Assembly (NCBI RefSeq): GCF_014349155.1
Contig: NZ_JACSIT010000095.1
Span: 1 to 45,839 of the forward strand
Direction: 5' to 3'
DNA: 45,839 nucleotides
Source: Neolewinella lacunae
GTDB lineage: Bacteria; Bacteroidota; Bacteroidia; Chitinophagales; Saprospiraceae
This document shows, piece after piece, positions 16,324 to 27,200 of this stretch. Both the position numbers and the translations under genes were made by a program. How positions within the stretch are numbered: position 1 is the first letter of the stretch; the number at the start of each line of letters is the position of its first letter. Under the pieces are notes generated by a model, which was not told the origin of the DNA, ran no database searches, and saw only the letters and a list, made by a program, of their open reading frames with translations.

Positions 16324-16764
16324 TTATTTGATTTCCTCGGGCTTTTGGGCGCTGTGCGGGTGCTCAGGTCCGGCGTAGAGGTGAAGTTTTTTGATCTGGG
16401 CGCGGCCGAGTTTCGTCTTGGGCAACATGCCACGGATGGCCATTTCCAGCACCCGCTCCGGCTTCTTCGCGAAAAGGTCGCGGGGCGTGGCCTTGCGCTG
16501 TCCACCGGGGTAACCCGTGTAGCGCAGGTAAACCTTGTCCGTAAGTTTCTCTCCCGTAAACCGAACGAGGTCGGCGTTGATGATGATTACGTTGTCGCCA
16601 TTATCGAAATGGGGAGTAAAATCGGGCTTGCTCTTACCGCGCAGAATAGAGGCCACTTTGCTGGCCAGACGACCGACTACCTCACCTTCCGCGTCAATGA
16701 CAAACCACTTGCGCTCTACGCTTGCGGCATTGGCCGACTTCGTCTTGTAGCTTAGTGTATCCAC
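16324..16764 (-). CDS. rplM: 50S ribosomal protein L13
   Basis: A 146-residue large-subunit protein. Landmarks are [54 protein letters not shown] (each in part), and the C-terminal motif [27 protein letters not shown]. Length fits the family. It is the first gene of the rplM-rpsI-rpsB-tsf operon, with a plausible Bacteroidota promoter about 76 bp upstream. L13 leaders can be autoregulatory in other bacteria; the sequence here does not show whether this one is. Confidence 0.97.
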   Translation of the reverse strand: MDTLSYKTKSANAASVERKWFVIDAEGEVVGRLASKVASILRGKSKPDFTPHFDNGDNVIIINADLVRFTGEKLTDKVYLRYTGYPGGQRKATPRDLFAKKPERVLEMAIRGMLPKTKLGRAQIKKLHLYAGPEHPHSAQKPEEIK

Positions 16765-16839
16765 TGAAATGCTTGATTTTGTTTGCGTTATCGCCCGGGT
16801 CCATCACCCCCCGAACGGAGGCATTTCCCTAAGCGGCTG

Positions 16840-16870
16840 CAAAGGTAAATGACGGTACTTTCTGAAACAA
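16840..16870 (-). promoter_or_regulatory. Promoter of the rplM operon
   Basis: On the minus strand a -7 element TACCTTTG (16847-16840) fits the Bacteroidota TAnnTTTG consensus exactly. A TTG lies 20 nt upstream (16870-16868) as a -33 element. The resulting leader before rplM would be about 70 nt. Confidence 0.6.
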
Positions 16871-16942
16871 GCATTTCATCGGGTATTTTCTTACCCCTAC
16901 CCTTGTAACTCACTGAAAAACAGTTAAAATTTCGCATCCCCG

Positions 16943-18151
16943 CTATTCCGCGTCGCGCAGGGTGAAGGAAAAGGTGGTCCCCTCCCCCACTACTGAGCTG
17001 ACCTTCACCTCGCCCCCCAGCTCACTCACGAGCCGCTGCACGATGGTGAGCCCCACCCCGTGGTGTTCTCCTTCACGGGTGTTGCCCGTGGTGTAAAAGA
17101 GGTCGAAAACAGACTTCAGCAGTTTTTCCGGAATCCCGACGCCCTGATCCGCCACCGTAAAGTGGTACGCCAGGTCGGTCCGGCGGCAATCTACCGTTAC
17201 CGCGCACGGCGCTTCGGGGCGGCGGAACTTCACGGCGTTGCCAATCAGGTTCTGAAGGATTTGCAGCAGCGCAATCCGAGAAGTGCGGATTTTCTCCACT
17301 TCGCCCACGTAGCACAAAGTCACCCCTTCGCTCAGACCCACCTGTTCTCCGGCGTGGGCCACCAGTTCCGGCAAGTCCACCTCCCCAACGGAATCGAGCA
17401 AGCCCCGCGTCGCCCGGCTGTAGCGCAGTACGCCGTTGACCAGGTTGCGGGCGTCGTAGGCGCGGCTGGTGATGATCTCCAGGAGTTTCTTTTCGTCTTC
17501 ACCGAGCTTATCCCCCAGGTCTTCTTCCAACAGCGTACAGGCCTGCATGATGTTGCGCAACGGCGCTTTGAGGTCGTGGGCAATGATGTAGCTGAAGTCG
17601 GTCAGTTCCCGGTAGGCGGTTACGCGTTGCTTGAGCAATTCCTTGCTTTGCTGGGCGGTTTGCCGAAGTTCGATCAATTTCCAGGCCTGCCGGCTGAGTT
17701 TGCGCAGTACCTCCACTTGTTCCTCGCTGAGTGTCCTGGGCTGGAGATCAATGACGCAGATCGTCCCCAGCGCAAAGCCATCGTCAGAAACAATCGGCAC
17801 CCCGGCGTAGAATACGGCGTGGGGATCTTCCGCCACAAAGGGGTTATCGGCAAAACGGGGGTCTTTGCGCATGTCTTCCACCACCGTCGGCTGCGTTGGA
17901 TCCAGAATGGTGTGCGCGCAAAAGGCAATCTCCCGCGGCGTTTGCCTTAAGTTGGGGTCAATGCCCCGGGTGGACTTGTACCACTGCCGCTCCTGGTCAA
18001 TGAAGCTGATCATCGAGACCGGCGCGCCACAGACGGCCGAAGCCACGTAAGTCAAATCGTCGTACTCCTCTTCGGTAAGACTATCCAGAATATTGTATGA
18101 CCGTAGCTTGGCCAGTCTCTCGGCCTCATTTGGCGGCAATGGTGCAATCAT
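16943..18151 (-). CDS. GAF-domain sensor histidine kinase, soluble
   Basis: A 402-residue kinase without membrane segments, so it probably senses a cytoplasmic signal. Residues about 20-165 form a GAF domain of the type that starts RLAKLRSYNILDS and contains FIDQERQWYKS and FYAGVPI...GFALGTICVID. The dimerisation domain has the phosphorylatable H192 in SYIIAHDLKAPLRNI. The ATPase domain shows the N box with N305 (QNLIGNAVKF), the G1 box DQGVGIPE (335-342), the F box FDLFYT, and the G2 box HGVGLTIVQRLV. No response regulator is encoded next to it, so it is an orphan kinase whose partner lies elsewhere. It ends 178 bp upstream of rplM. Confidence 0.93.
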   Translation of the reverse strand: MIAPLPPNEAERLAKLRSYNILDSLTEEEYDDLTYVASAVCGAPVSMISFIDQERQWYKSTRGIDPNLRQTPREIAFCAHTILDPTQPTVVEDMRKDPRFADNPFVAEDPHAVFYAGVPIVSDDGFALGTICVIDLQPRTLSEEQVEVLRKLSRQAWKLIELRQTAQQSKELLKQRVTAYRELTDFSYIIAHDLKAPLRNIMQACTLLEEDLGDKLGEDEKKLLEIITSRAYDARNLVNGVLRYSRATRGLLDSVGEVDLPELVAHAGEQVGLSEGVTLCYVGEVEKIRTSRIALLQILQNLIGNAVKFRRPEAPCAVTVDCRRTDLAYHFTVADQGVGIPEKLLKSVFDLFYTTGNTREGEHHGVGLTIVQRLVSELGGEVKVSSVVGEGTTFSFTLRDAE

Positions 18152-18322
18152 GAAGGTAATTTAGGGGCTTGCTCAAAAGCGTACCCGTATAGAACAAGAT
18201 GGACGAAGGTAAAGATGACCGGGAAACGCACCAAGTACAGGAGGCCCGCAAGCCGAGGCCAAAATACATACACCCTCATTAAAGACAAATGAAAATAAAT
18301 ATGCGTTATTCCTTGCAAAAAC

Positions 18323-18356
18323 CAAACATAACGACGCAAATTTACAAAAAATCAAA
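18323..18356 (-). promoter_or_regulatory. Candidate promoter of the histidine kinase gene
   Basis: On the minus strand TATGTTTG (18330-18323) fits TAnnTTTG, with TTTG 22 nt upstream (18356-18353). A second -7-like TAAATTTG lies at 18344-18337. Either would give a leader of about 165 nt. Spacing is slightly long. Confidence 0.35.
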
Positions 18357-18368
18357 CACATTTGCGTT

Positions 18369-18809
18369 ATGAACATTAAGATCAACTGGCTGGCCATTTT
18401 GGTTTCCACCCTTGCGGGAATGACCATTGGATTTCTTTTCTACGGTTTCCTCTTCCTCGAAGCCTGGCAGGTGGCCGTTGGCCTGGCTACCCCGGACAAT
18501 GTGAACTTCACCAAGTACGGCAACCCGATCATCCTCGACCCCGTCACCCCCATGATCATCAATACCCTGCTGATGGTTGCCTATGGCGTGTTTATGACCT
18601 GGCTGACCGGGCAGACGGGCCGTACCAGCGCCGCCGGCGGAGCCTCCCTGGGTGCCCTCATTGGCCTCCTCATTGCCGCCTCCTCGGCGGTAGGGAATAT
18701 GTTTGCCGTAGAACCTACCATGCTTAGCGTCATTGACGGTGCCTATCACCTCGTACTCTTCACCGTCATCGGTGCCATCGTCGGCGGCTGGCGAAAGCGC
18801 CGGGCGTAA
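18369..18809 (+). CDS. DUF1761 membrane protein
   Basis: A 146-residue integral membrane protein with four predicted transmembrane helices (about 7-29, 58-80, 88-108, 121-141). The opening INWLAILVSTLAGMTIGFLFYGFLF, with the glycine-rich first helix, and the closing HLVLFTVIGAIVGGWRKRRA fit the DUF1761 family, whose function is unknown. A short basic tail should lie in the cytoplasm. It is divergent from the histidine kinase (217-bp gap) and is followed on the same strand by the propeller protein after 189 bp; a link in function is not evident. Confidence 0.8.
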   Translation: MNIKINWLAILVSTLAGMTIGFLFYGFLFLEAWQVAVGLATPDNVNFTKYGNPIILDPVTPMIINTLLMVAYGVFMTWLTGQTGRTSAAGGASLGALIGLLIAASSAVGNMFAVEPTMLSVIDGAYHLVLFTVIGAIVGGWRKRRA

Positions 18810-18998
18810 CTTACTCGTTTTTTTCCCTTCTCCCCTTACTCGCACGCGAGTACCCCAGGAATTCGATTCAATCCCTGCCGGGGTCAGGGTAGGCGGGTCG
18901 CGAGAGGGAGATTGCTTCCCCCTTCCTCCTTTCCCCCCTATACTCCTTTCCTCCTTTACTCCTTTATATTCTATCTTGGCTGGCAAATTGAGATCCGG

Positions 18999-21900
18999 AT
19001 GAAACACTACCTGCCAACCTGCCTGCTGATCCTGGCGGCCACCCTTTCCCTTCTCGCCCAGCCGGCGGAGCCGCAGACGCTGGACGAAGCCTACTCCGGT
19101 CTGGCCTTTCGGAACATTGGTCCGTTCCGGGGAGGGCGGACCAACGCCGTCACCGGTGTCCCCGGCAACCCGCTGCGCTACTACTTCGGCGGCGTGGGCG
19201 GCGGCGTATGGCAAACCGATGACGCGGGCCAGAGCTGGTTCAACATCACCGACGGCCAGCTCAATACCAGCTCCGTTGGCGCCATCGCCGTGGCACCCAG
19301 CGACCCTAACGTGCTCTACCTCGGCACGGGCGAGCACGCCGTCCGGGGCGTCATGACCTCGGCGGGAGACGGCGTCTACAAATCGACCGACGCCGGCAAG
19401 ACCTGGACCCATCTGGGCCTGGAAGACAGCCGCCACATCGCCGAGATTCGCGTGCATCCCCGTGACCCCGACCTGGTCTACGTCGCCGTCCAGGGTGCCC
19501 TCCACGGCGACAGCGAAACCCGGGGCGTCTACCGCAGCAAAGACGGCGGTGAAAACTGGGAACGCATCCTATATTATGACAATACCACGGGTGCCGCCGA
19601 CCTCAGCCTTGACCCCTCCAACCCCCGCATCCTTTACGCCGGAATGTGGGAACACCGCCGCTTCCCCTGGGCCGTCAAAAGCGGTGGCCCCGGCAGCGGA
19701 CTCTACAAATCTACCGATGGTGGCGACACCTGGAAGCGCCTCACCGCAGGGCTCCCCGATACCCTTGGCAAAGTCGCTATCGACGTCAGCCCCGCCAACC
19801 CCAACCGCGTTTTCGCCAACCTCGAAGCTGCTGGCGACCAGGGCGGCGTCTACCGTTCCGACGACGCCGGGGCCACCTGGACCCAGGTCTCCAGCGACCG
19901 CGTCACCGTGGCCCGCGCCTGGTACTACATTGAAATCTTTGCCGACCCTGGCAACGAGAACACCGTTTACGTCCTCAACGCCCCCATGCTCAAGTCCATC
20001 GACGGCGGTAAAAGCTTCCGCTCCATCGATAACCCCCACTCCGACCAACACGACCTGTGGATCAACCCCGCCAACCCCCAGAACCTCATTCTGGGCAACG
20101 ATGGGGGTGCCTGCATCTCCTTCAACGGCGGGCAAAGCTGGAGCACCCAGCAAAACCAACCCACCGCCCAGTTTTACCGCGTGATCACCGACGAGCAATT
20201 CCCCTACCACGTCTACGCGGGTCAACAGGACAATTCTGCCGTCGATATTGTCAGCCGCACCCGGGGCGGGGGCATCGGCTGGAAAGACTGGAAAGCAACC
20301 GCTGGCGGCGAAAGTGCCTTCCTGGCCTTCGACCCCAAGAACCCCCGCTACGTCTACGGCGGCAGCTACCAAGGCAACATTTCAGTGTATGACAATGCCA
20401 CCGGGGCGGAAAAAGACATCATGGCCTACCCCGTCACCGGCCTGGCTACCCTGGCCAAAAACATGCGCTACCGCTTCAATTGGAATGCCCCCATCGTGGC
20501 CCAGCCCCAGGATCCCAGCGTCCTCTACCACGCCGCCAACGTAGTCCTGCGCTCTACCAACGGCGGCGACACGTGGACGGCCATCAGCCAGGACCTCACC
20601 CGCAACGACCCCAGCAAACAAGAAGCGGGCGGTTTCCCCTTCACCAACGAAGGCGCGGGCGGAGAAAATTACAATACCATCACCTACCTCGTTGCTTCCC
20701 CCCACCGGGCCGGAGACCTCTGGGTGGGCACTGACGACGGCATGGTGTGGCGCACCCAGAACGAGGGACAGGAATGGCAAAACATCACCCCCAAAGGACT
20801 GGGGGAAGTACTGATCAACGCCATCGAAGTGTCTCCCCACGACCCCGCCACCGCCTACCTGGCCGTCACGGGCTACAAGTTCAACGACTTCCGGCCCAAT
20901 GTCTACATCACCACCAACGGCGGGAAAACCTGGACCAACAGCACTGCCGGCATCGCCCCGGAGTCTTTCGTCCGCGTCGTGCGCGAAGACCCCAAACGCA
21001 AAGGCCTGCTCTACGCTGGCACCGAACACGGCCTCTACGTCTCCCTCAACGGTGGCAAAAACTGGGAGCCTTGGCAACTCAACCTTCCTAATACCCCAGT
21101 TCTGGACCTTACCATCCGCGACAATGACCTGGTAGTGGCCACCGGCGGACGGGCCTTCTGGATTCTCGATGACCTCAGCGCCCTCCAGCAGGCGGGTGCC
21201 CCCGGTAATAACCTTATGCTGGTCGCTCCTAAACCCACTTACCGCTACAACCTTGCTACGCCCAGCGCCCCCGACGCCGGAGAGGGTGCCAACCCCGCCA
21301 GTGGCATCAGTTTCGACTACTACCTCCCCGCTGAACTGGATACCGCCCAACTCCAAATCGACATCCTCGACGCCAGCGGATCAGTCGTCCGTAGCTACAC
21401 TAACCAGGAGGTTGCGACCAAAAGCTGGCTCGGTGGCCCACCCCCCGCCAAGGTCCTACCCTCCAACCGGGGCATGAACCGCTTCAACTGGGACCTCCGC
21501 CGCAGCCAACTGCCCGCCGTCGAAGGCGTCTTTATCCTGGGGGATTATCGCGGTAGCCTCGTCCCGCCCGGCACCTACACCATTCGCCTGACCACGCCCG
21601 AAAGCACCCACGAAGTCAAAGCCGAACTCCTCCCCGATCCCTCCCTCGAGGCCGGGGCTGAGGAATACGCCGCTCAGCAAGCCTTACTTCTGCCCATTGA
21701 GGCAACGGTGAAGGACATCCACCAGTCGGTCAACCGCATGCGCAAAGTCAAAACCCAACTGCAAAGCCTCGATGTCCTCCTTCAGGGCCGCCCCGAAACT
21801 GAACCCCTCCTGGAATCCGGCCAACGCATCATCGAGCAGATCACCGAATGGGAAGAAAGCCTCATCCAGCCCCGGCAAAAAACCTTCCAGGACGTCATCA

Positions 21901-22142
21901 ATTTCCCCAACCAACTGACGGCAGAGCTGATGGACCTCAAAAGCCGCGTCGACGGTGCAGTGCCCAGCGCCACCACCGGAGCCCGGCAGCGCCTTACCGA
22001 CCTGAAAGCCGAATGGGCCAGGTACCAGGCCATCCTGAGCGACATCGTCAACCGCCAGATCGGCGACTACAATAACCAGTACAAATCCCTCGGCTTACCC
22101 GCCCTGATCATCCCCACCACCGGCGAGGACGGCGCAAAGTAG
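18999..22142 (+). CDS. Secreted BNR/sortilin-like beta-propeller protein
   Basis: A 1047-residue exported protein. I start it at ATG 18999, which opens a clear signal peptide ([21 protein letters not shown]); the open frame runs 29 codons further upstream through unlikely sequence. At least seven Asp-box/BNR strands are visible, such as [58 protein letters not shown] and [15 protein letters not shown], which predict one or two beta-propellers like those of VPS10/sortilin and GH74 proteins. After about residue 750 comes a beta-sandwich-like region, then a helical C-terminal part (about 880-1030). There is no T9SS tail, so it is probably periplasmic or membrane-associated. Often annotated 'glycosyl hydrolase', but no catalytic residues can be assigned, so enzymatic activity is unproven. 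Confidence 0.85.
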   Translation: MKHYLPTCLLILAATLSLLAQPAEPQTLDEAYSGLAFRNIGPFRGGRTNAVTGVPGNPLRYYFGGVGGGVWQTDDAGQSWFNITDGQLNTSSVGAIAVAPSDPNVLYLGTGEHAVRGVMTSAGDGVYKSTDAGKTWTHLGLEDSRHIAEIRVHPRDPDLVYVAVQGALHGDSETRGVYRSKDGGENWERILYYDNTTGAADLSLDPSNPRILYAGMWEHRRFPWAVKSGGPGSGLYKSTDGGDTWKRLTAGLPDTLGKVAIDVSPANPNRVFANLEAAGDQGGVYRSDDAGATWTQVSSDRVTVARAWYYIEIFADPGNENTVYVLNAPMLKSIDGGKSFRSIDNPHSDQHDLWINPANPQNLILGNDGGACISFNGGQSWSTQQNQPTAQFYRVITDEQFPYHVYAGQQDNSAVDIVSRTRGGGIGWKDWKATAGGESAFLAFDPKNPRYVYGGSYQGNISVYDNATGAEKDIMAYPVTGLATLAKNMRYRFNWNAPIVAQPQDPSVLYHAANVVLRSTNGGDTWTAISQDLTRNDPSKQEAGGFPFTNEGAGGENYNTITYLVASPHRAGDLWVGTDDGMVWRTQNEGQEWQNITPKGLGEVLINAIEVSPHDPATAYLAVTGYKFNDFRPNVYITTNGGKTWTNSTAGIAPESFVRVVREDPKRKGLLYAGTEHGLYVSLNGGKNWEPWQLNLPNTPVLDLTIRDNDLVVATGGRAFWILDDLSALQQAGAPGNNLMLVAPKPTYRYNLATPSAPDAGEGANPASGISFDYYLPAELDTAQLQIDILDASGSVVRSYTNQEVATKSWLGGPPPAKVLPSNRGMNRFNWDLRRSQLPAVEGVFILGDYRGSLVPPGTYTIRLTTPESTHEVKAELLPDPSLEAGAEEYAAQQALLLPIEATVKDIHQSVNRMRKVKTQLQSLDVLLQGRPETEPLLESGQRIIEQITEWEESLIQPRQKTFQDVINFPNQLTAELMDLKSRVDGAVPSATTGARQRLTDLKAEWARYQAILSDIVNRQIGDYNNQYKSLGLPALIIPTTGEDGAK

Positions 22143-22180
22143 GCGCGGACGCAGGTGCACAGCATGGACAAGGAGCAAGG
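22142..22180 (+). repeat. Dispersed element A overlapping a stop codon
   Basis: Head GGCGCGGACGCAGGTGC (22142-22158) begins at the last base of the propeller gene's TAG stop. The tail GGACAAGGAGCAAGGGAG follows at 22166-22183. This is one of the clearest intergenic copies. Confidence 0.85.
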
Positions 22181-22274
22181 GAGCGACGTTCCCGTCCATT
22201 GGTAACTTATGATTAAGAATTAGCAATATAAATGGCCGCTGATTATCAGACGATTAGGTCATTAAGTTCGGTAA

Positions 22275-22321
22275 TTTTGTAGTTCGGTAGTGAGGGCATC
22301 ACTCACTACCGAACTACAAAA
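22275..22321. repeat. Perfect 20-bp inverted repeat
   Basis: TTTTGTAGTTCGGTAGTGAG pairs with its exact complement across a 7-nt loop. It lies between two convergent genes. The T-run is on the 5' side and the A-run on the 3' side in both readings, so it lacks the usual U-tract after the stem; still, its place suggests a bidirectional transcript-end structure. The rest of 22143-22398 holds only the element A copy. Confidence 0.7.
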
Positions 22322-22398
22322 CTGCCTTCTGACGGCCTTTAAGTATCAATTAGTTGTGGTTATTGCCAGTAGGGTGTTACCAGGCCCCTACCTCACGT

Positions 22399-23949
22399 TT
22401 AGTAAGTCCCTAGTTCTTGCATGTGGTAAATGACGATGTCGCGTAAGTCGTTGCGCAGGGTTTGGGTACCAACGGTAAGCGTCTTGGCCGGGTTGCCTTG
22501 GTAGTAGCCCTTGAGGAAGTCCAGGTTGGCTTCCTTGCCCTGGGCCATAAACTCGGGCATGACGACGGAGTAGGTCTTGGTCGGGTCAATGGCCTGGCCG
22601 CTGAGCGCAAAGGTCTCGGGGTCAGCATTGCGTTGTTGGAGGTAGCCCCCGTCTCCGTAGTTGGTTTTCAGGCCCGTTTGCAGGAGTTGCGTGACGGCGC
22701 TGCCCGGCATTTGCAGGGTGACGAAGTTGCCACCGTAGGGGAAAGTCCGCAGCACGTCGTATTCGGTCACGATGTTGAAGAGGTTGTCGTCGAGCCGCAT
22801 GGAGCCGGAGTTGAGGACGTAGAGGTCGGCCCCGGGCAGCGCTTTGGCAATGGCTTCCATCGTCAGTTGCCCGTAGTTAGTGGCGCTGGTGCGGATGAGT
22901 TCTTCCTTACAGACGAGGGGTTCGGTGAGTTGCAGGACTTCTTTGGTGGGGTCATAGCCCATGTCTTCCATGAGTGAAAATACCTGGTTGACCCACTTAT
23001 CCACCACGGCTTTGGTACCTGGCTCATCGGCAATGTTCTGGTCGATCTTGCGCAGCGTGGAGCTGAGAACGCTCCGCCGGCTGACCGGGTCGTAACTGAT
23101 GCGGTGGATATAAACGGTTTTGGCGTTGGCATCCGCCTTGGTGATGGCCGTCTGGTCTACGTAGCGGCTCAGCTTGGCGTGCTCGTGCCCACCGATGAAC
23201 AGGGGCACTCCGGGGACGGCCGCCGCCAGGGCTTCGTCTTCCTCAACGCTCTGGTGGGTGATGGCCAGTACCAGATCACTCGCAGCTTCTACCTGAGGAA
23301 GGGTTTTACGGAAGGCATCCGTCGCGTCGGCGTAGCGAACGTAGTCGGCCTTATTGAATGGCAACACCACCCCCACAATACCCACGCGCAACTTTCGCCC
23401 ATCCGCCGCCGCCACTTCGTGCACGAGGTATTCCGGGACCGCCTGCCCATTTTGCGCAAAGGGCCGGGCATTACCTCCTTCCGTAACCGCCAGCGCATTG
23501 CAAACGGTATAGCGGAAGGTGCTTTGGTCCATTCTTTTTTCGAGCAGCGCCAGGTCTTTGAGGTCAAATTCGTGGTTGCCGAAAGTGGCGTAGTCAAGGC
23601 CCATGGCATTGAGGGTTTCGACCATCTGCAGGCCGGCAATCCGCTCCCGCTCACCGGCGTCGTTGGTGTAGCTCATCGTCCCCAGGAAAGAAGGGCTCAG
23701 GAAATCGCCCGCCATGACAGTGATTACGTTCGGGTTTTCCCGCAGCAGTTCCTGGCGCACCGTAGCGACGCGGGCCAACCCACCCGCCGTACCGCCCTCC
23801 AGCGGAGCGATCTCGTAGACGTCGTTGAGCTGTAAGACGATGAACTCCACCGGAGCAGATGGTGCCGGGGCCACCGCCTGGGGCACCGAACAAGACCAAA
23901 AGCCCAGGCTAAGGAACAAGGAAAATAAAGCGGCAATGAGCAGGCGCAT
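22399..23949 (-). CDS. Lipoprotein-like 5'-nucleotidase/metallophosphatase
   Basis: A 516-residue exported enzyme of the UshA/5'-nucleotidase family that would release phosphate from extracellular nucleotides. I start it at ATG 23949, which opens MRLLIAALFSLFLSLGFWSC, a signal peptide with a possible lipid-anchored C20; the longer frame adds 50 unlikely residues. The N-terminal metallophosphatase domain shows LNDVYEI (N42-D43), GDFLSPS (81-87), GNHEFD (124-129), an ITHQSVEED stretch and GGHEHAK. The first motif has Tyr where many relatives have the metal-binding His (NDVH); this NDVYE subtype is known in the family. The C-terminal substrate-binding domain has LNSGSMRLDDN and YGGNFV...MPGSAV. 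Single gene, convergent with the propeller gene. Confidence 0.88.
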   Translation of the reverse strand: MRLLIAALFSLFLSLGFWSCSVPQAVAPAPSAPVEFIVLQLNDVYEIAPLEGGTAGGLARVATVRQELLRENPNVITVMAGDFLSPSFLGTMSYTNDAGERERIAGLQMVETLNAMGLDYATFGNHEFDLKDLALLEKRMDQSTFRYTVCNALAVTEGGNARPFAQNGQAVPEYLVHEVAAADGRKLRVGIVGVVLPFNKADYVRYADATDAFRKTLPQVEAASDLVLAITHQSVEEDEALAAAVPGVPLFIGGHEHAKLSRYVDQTAITKADANAKTVYIHRISYDPVSRRSVLSSTLRKIDQNIADEPGTKAVVDKWVNQVFSLMEDMGYDPTKEVLQLTEPLVCKEELIRTSATNYGQLTMEAIAKALPGADLYVLNSGSMRLDDNLFNIVTEYDVLRTFPYGGNFVTLQMPGSAVTQLLQTGLKTNYGDGGYLQQRNADPETFALSGQAIDPTKTYSVVMPEFMAQGKEANLDFLKGYYQGNPAKTLTVGTQTLRNDLRDIVIYHMQELGTY

Positions 23950-24143
23950 AAGAAAGAGCTTGAAGAGGAATAAGCAAGGTAAAACAAGTTGCCTGGATGA
24001 CGCAAAAAAGGAGCCCATTCCACAAACTGCTCCCCTGAAATAAAAAGGCAGACCCGGCCAATATTGACCAGGTCTGCAATCATAACACACTAAAAACACC
24101 CATTAATTCTTGGTTGGTGCAGCACCGGGGAAGGTCTGACTTG

Positions 24144-24206
24144 CCTTGCTCCCCGTCCTTTCTCCCCCCCTCGGGGGGTCGGGGGGGAGCACCTGCGGCC
24201 GCGCCC
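24144..24206 (-). repeat. Dispersed element A with C/G hairpin
   Basis: On the minus strand: head GGGCGCGGCCGCAGGTGC (24206-24189), a C-tract/G-tract hairpin, then the tail AAAGGACGGGGAGCAAGG ending at 24144. It is the closest relative of the copy at 9150-9210. It starts 26 bp after the stop codon of the peptidase-barrel gene and the hairpin could serve as its transcript end. The rest of 23950-24231 shows only a weak GCAGACC/GGTCTGC repeat. Confidence 0.8.
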
Positions 24207-24231
24207 GGATGATGCTACGCCAATGGCCCGG

Positions 24232-27200
24232 TTACCAGCCGGGCTGGAGATTGAGGCCAAAACTCCACCCCGCATTTTTCAGCAAGGGCCGCGCCAGGTA
24301 AGGCTCGATGACGATCTGCCCGAAGACGTTGATGCGGGTGCTGACGCCCGCCGTGAAGATCGGCCTGACGCCAGCGGAGGCAATAAACGGCTCGCCAGTG
24401 GTGGGGTCGATGAGCGGGTTGCCATCGCGGTCGAGCGTAAAGGTGGGCCCGCCGAACTGGCTGAAGTCCGTAAAGGCCGCGCCGCCGTCGACGAAGACGT
24501 TGAGGTCGGAGAAGAGCAGCTTGGAGCCAATCAGGGCCAGCGGCTTCGGCCCGGTGAAGGGTATCCGGACTTCCAGATTGGCCACCAAAAGTTTGCTGCC
24601 AATGAGCTCGTTGACGTTGCGCCCGTTCTCGGCCAGCTGGTTGAGTACGTCGTTGCCCGTCAGGCCCCGCATGTACCAGGGGCTGCCGATGTAAAGCGGA
24701 AAAAGGTCGTTGCCGTTGCCCCCGTAGCGCCCCTGGTGCATGGCGCGGAAGGCGAGCGCACCCTTGCCAAACCAGAGGTATTTGCGGTAGTCTGCCGTCA
24801 CGGAAGTGAACTGAAACTCGCCCAGGTACTGGTCTACCCCCAGCCGGTAACGGTAACCATTGATGGGAGAGGTAAGCCCAAAATTGGCCGCGTCGCCCAC
24901 GAGGGCCAGGCCCGCCGTGCCGAGCGTGAAGGCATCGCCCTCCAGGTCTTCCCGGCGCTCGGGCCGGAAGTTTCCGTTCAGCTGACGCCCCGTCAGCGGG
25001 TCGAAGTAGCGCGGGTATTCATCCACCCGGTTGTTGTAGTAGCTGCCGCTCAAGGATGCCTCCACGCGCAGTTTCGTACTGATCGGGAGCTGGGCAAAGG
25101 CCCCAAGCTGGTTTTGGTACAGCCGGTTGATGAGGTAGGGGGCATTGCCCACCTCAATAAACTGATCTTCGTTGATCGGGAGTTGCTCCAGGCGGGGGGC
25201 CAGCGCCTGAAAGCTGCGGAAGGGTACCCGGCCACCACTGACCCCGTACTGGATGCGGTGCTTGCGGTTGATCCAGCCCACGCTGCCACCAAAATCGGTC
25301 AGCTCGCCGTTGAGCATGGCCGTGCCGAATAGTTGGTTATCGCCCAGGACGTCGCTGAAAATGGCCTGAACGCCACCGACTGCCCCGACGTTGGTGCCGA
25401 AGATCGGGTTTGTCCCCACACCCGCCCCGGCCGATCCGGTGATGTAATCGAGCTTAAACTTGGGGGCGTAGGCTACTTCCTGTACCTGCTCCGAGGAAAT
25501 CACTTCCTCCTGCTGCATGTTTTCCAGCAGCTGATCCACTACCCGCGGCGCTTGCTTGTTGAGGCGGGGCAACCGGGCCGGGCTGAGGTCTACACTATCG
25601 ATCGGGACGACCTTACCCTCCAGTCGATCGGTGAGGGCCGCGTGAATACGGTAGCCCTGCTGGCTGAAGTAGCTATACACCAGGCGCTGGTTGCGGCGGT
25701 CGATGCTCATCGCTGGCGCAAAGTGGGTAATGCCCGAGACGCCGGTGATGAGATCCGTCACTTGCTCCACCGTACCCCGTGCAAGGTCGTAGCGGTAAAT
25801 GTTGCGGAAGCCGTCGCGGTTGCTCAAAAAGTAGAGCTTGCCGTCGGGGCCTTCCACGGGGTTGAGGTTGTCAGCGCCGGGGAAAACGGGCAGGTCTTCG
25901 CTTTGGCCACTGACGAGGTCGTAGGTCGCCAGGTTAAAGCGCAGGGCACCGTGGGGGCGCTCCCGGCGCAGCATAGCCTGGCGGTCGGTGGCGTAGTAGA
26001 TGGTTTGTCCGTCGGCACTCCAGGCGGGATGGGTTTCGCTGTAGGCATCGTTGGTCAGGCGGGTAACCCGGCCGCTGCGCACGTCGATGGAAAAAAGGTC
26101 CGAATGCCCCTCCACCTGGCCAGCCACTACGATGGACTTACCATTGGGCGACCACGCCGGTGAGGAAAAGGCGGGGACGCCTTCGGGAACGATGGAACGC
26201 TCGGATTTGCCCTTCTCGACGTCGGCAATGATCAGCACGTTGCGGCCTTTGGCCACGGCGGTGTAGGCAAATTGCTTGCTGTCGGGCGACCACGTACCGC
26301 TGTTCTCGACGTAACTCAACTCGTCCACGTGGCCCGATGCACTGGTGGTGCGGATTTTGCGGATGGTCTCCCCCGTCCGGGCGTCGGCCAGAAAAAGGTC
26401 GATGCTGAACAGATCGCGTTCCGAGAGGTAAATCAGGTACTGCCCGTTGGGGCTGATGGCCGGGGCGATGTTGATCTTGCCGCTGCCGGAGTCTTTGGAG
26501 ACGAGTTCTTTGCCGATGTTGCGGTCCGTTTTGGCGTCGCCAACGTAGGGTTCGTAGGTTTTCCGCAGGGCACCTTCCCAGAGTTCGTTGAGTTGCTTGA
26601 GGGTCATGCCCAACACCAGGGGAGTGGATTTTTCCAGGCCCAGTTTAGCAGTAGCGCGGAAGTAAGGAGCAATGACGTCGTCCCCCTTCAGCCCGGTCAC
26701 GAAGGCCCAGAAGGCCTGTCCGTAGCGGTAGGGGAAGTATTTACTGCTGCTGAGGTCTTTAAGGCTGGGTACGTCGTCGTGGAGCACCGCGTCGCGCATC
26801 CACATGGCCGTGAAGGGGTCTACGGAGCCGATGCTGAGGTACTCGGCCAGTCCTTCCACCATCCACAGGGGCAGGTTCTGCAAGTCTTGCAGCTTGGTGC
26901 CGTCTCCGCGGATGATCATGTTGTACTGGAAGGCGTGGACCAACTCGTGGCCGAGCACGTGGTGGGTTTGCTGATTGGTGGCGGCCACGGGCATCACCAC
27001 GCGGTTTTTAAAAGCCTCCGTTACCCCACCCGTGCCGGTGCTGATGGTTCCGCTGATGGCATTGGTCTGTTGGAAATCGGGGTGGTTGGCGTAGATGATC
27101 AGGGGATTGCGGAATGGAATGGTATCCCGCAGCACGCGTTGGTGCACGCGGTACCACTCTTCGCTGTCGTTGAGCAGGTTTTGCAGCCACTCTTCATTTT

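Noticed and set aside
14811-16331. A 506-codon open frame on the plus strand
   Set aside because: It runs antisense across rpsB and rpsI, both certain genes, and shows no family features.
18999-22142. Calling the BNR protein a sialidase or glycosyl hydrolase
   Set aside because: Asp-box repeats show a propeller fold only; no catalytic residues of a known hydrolase family could be identified.
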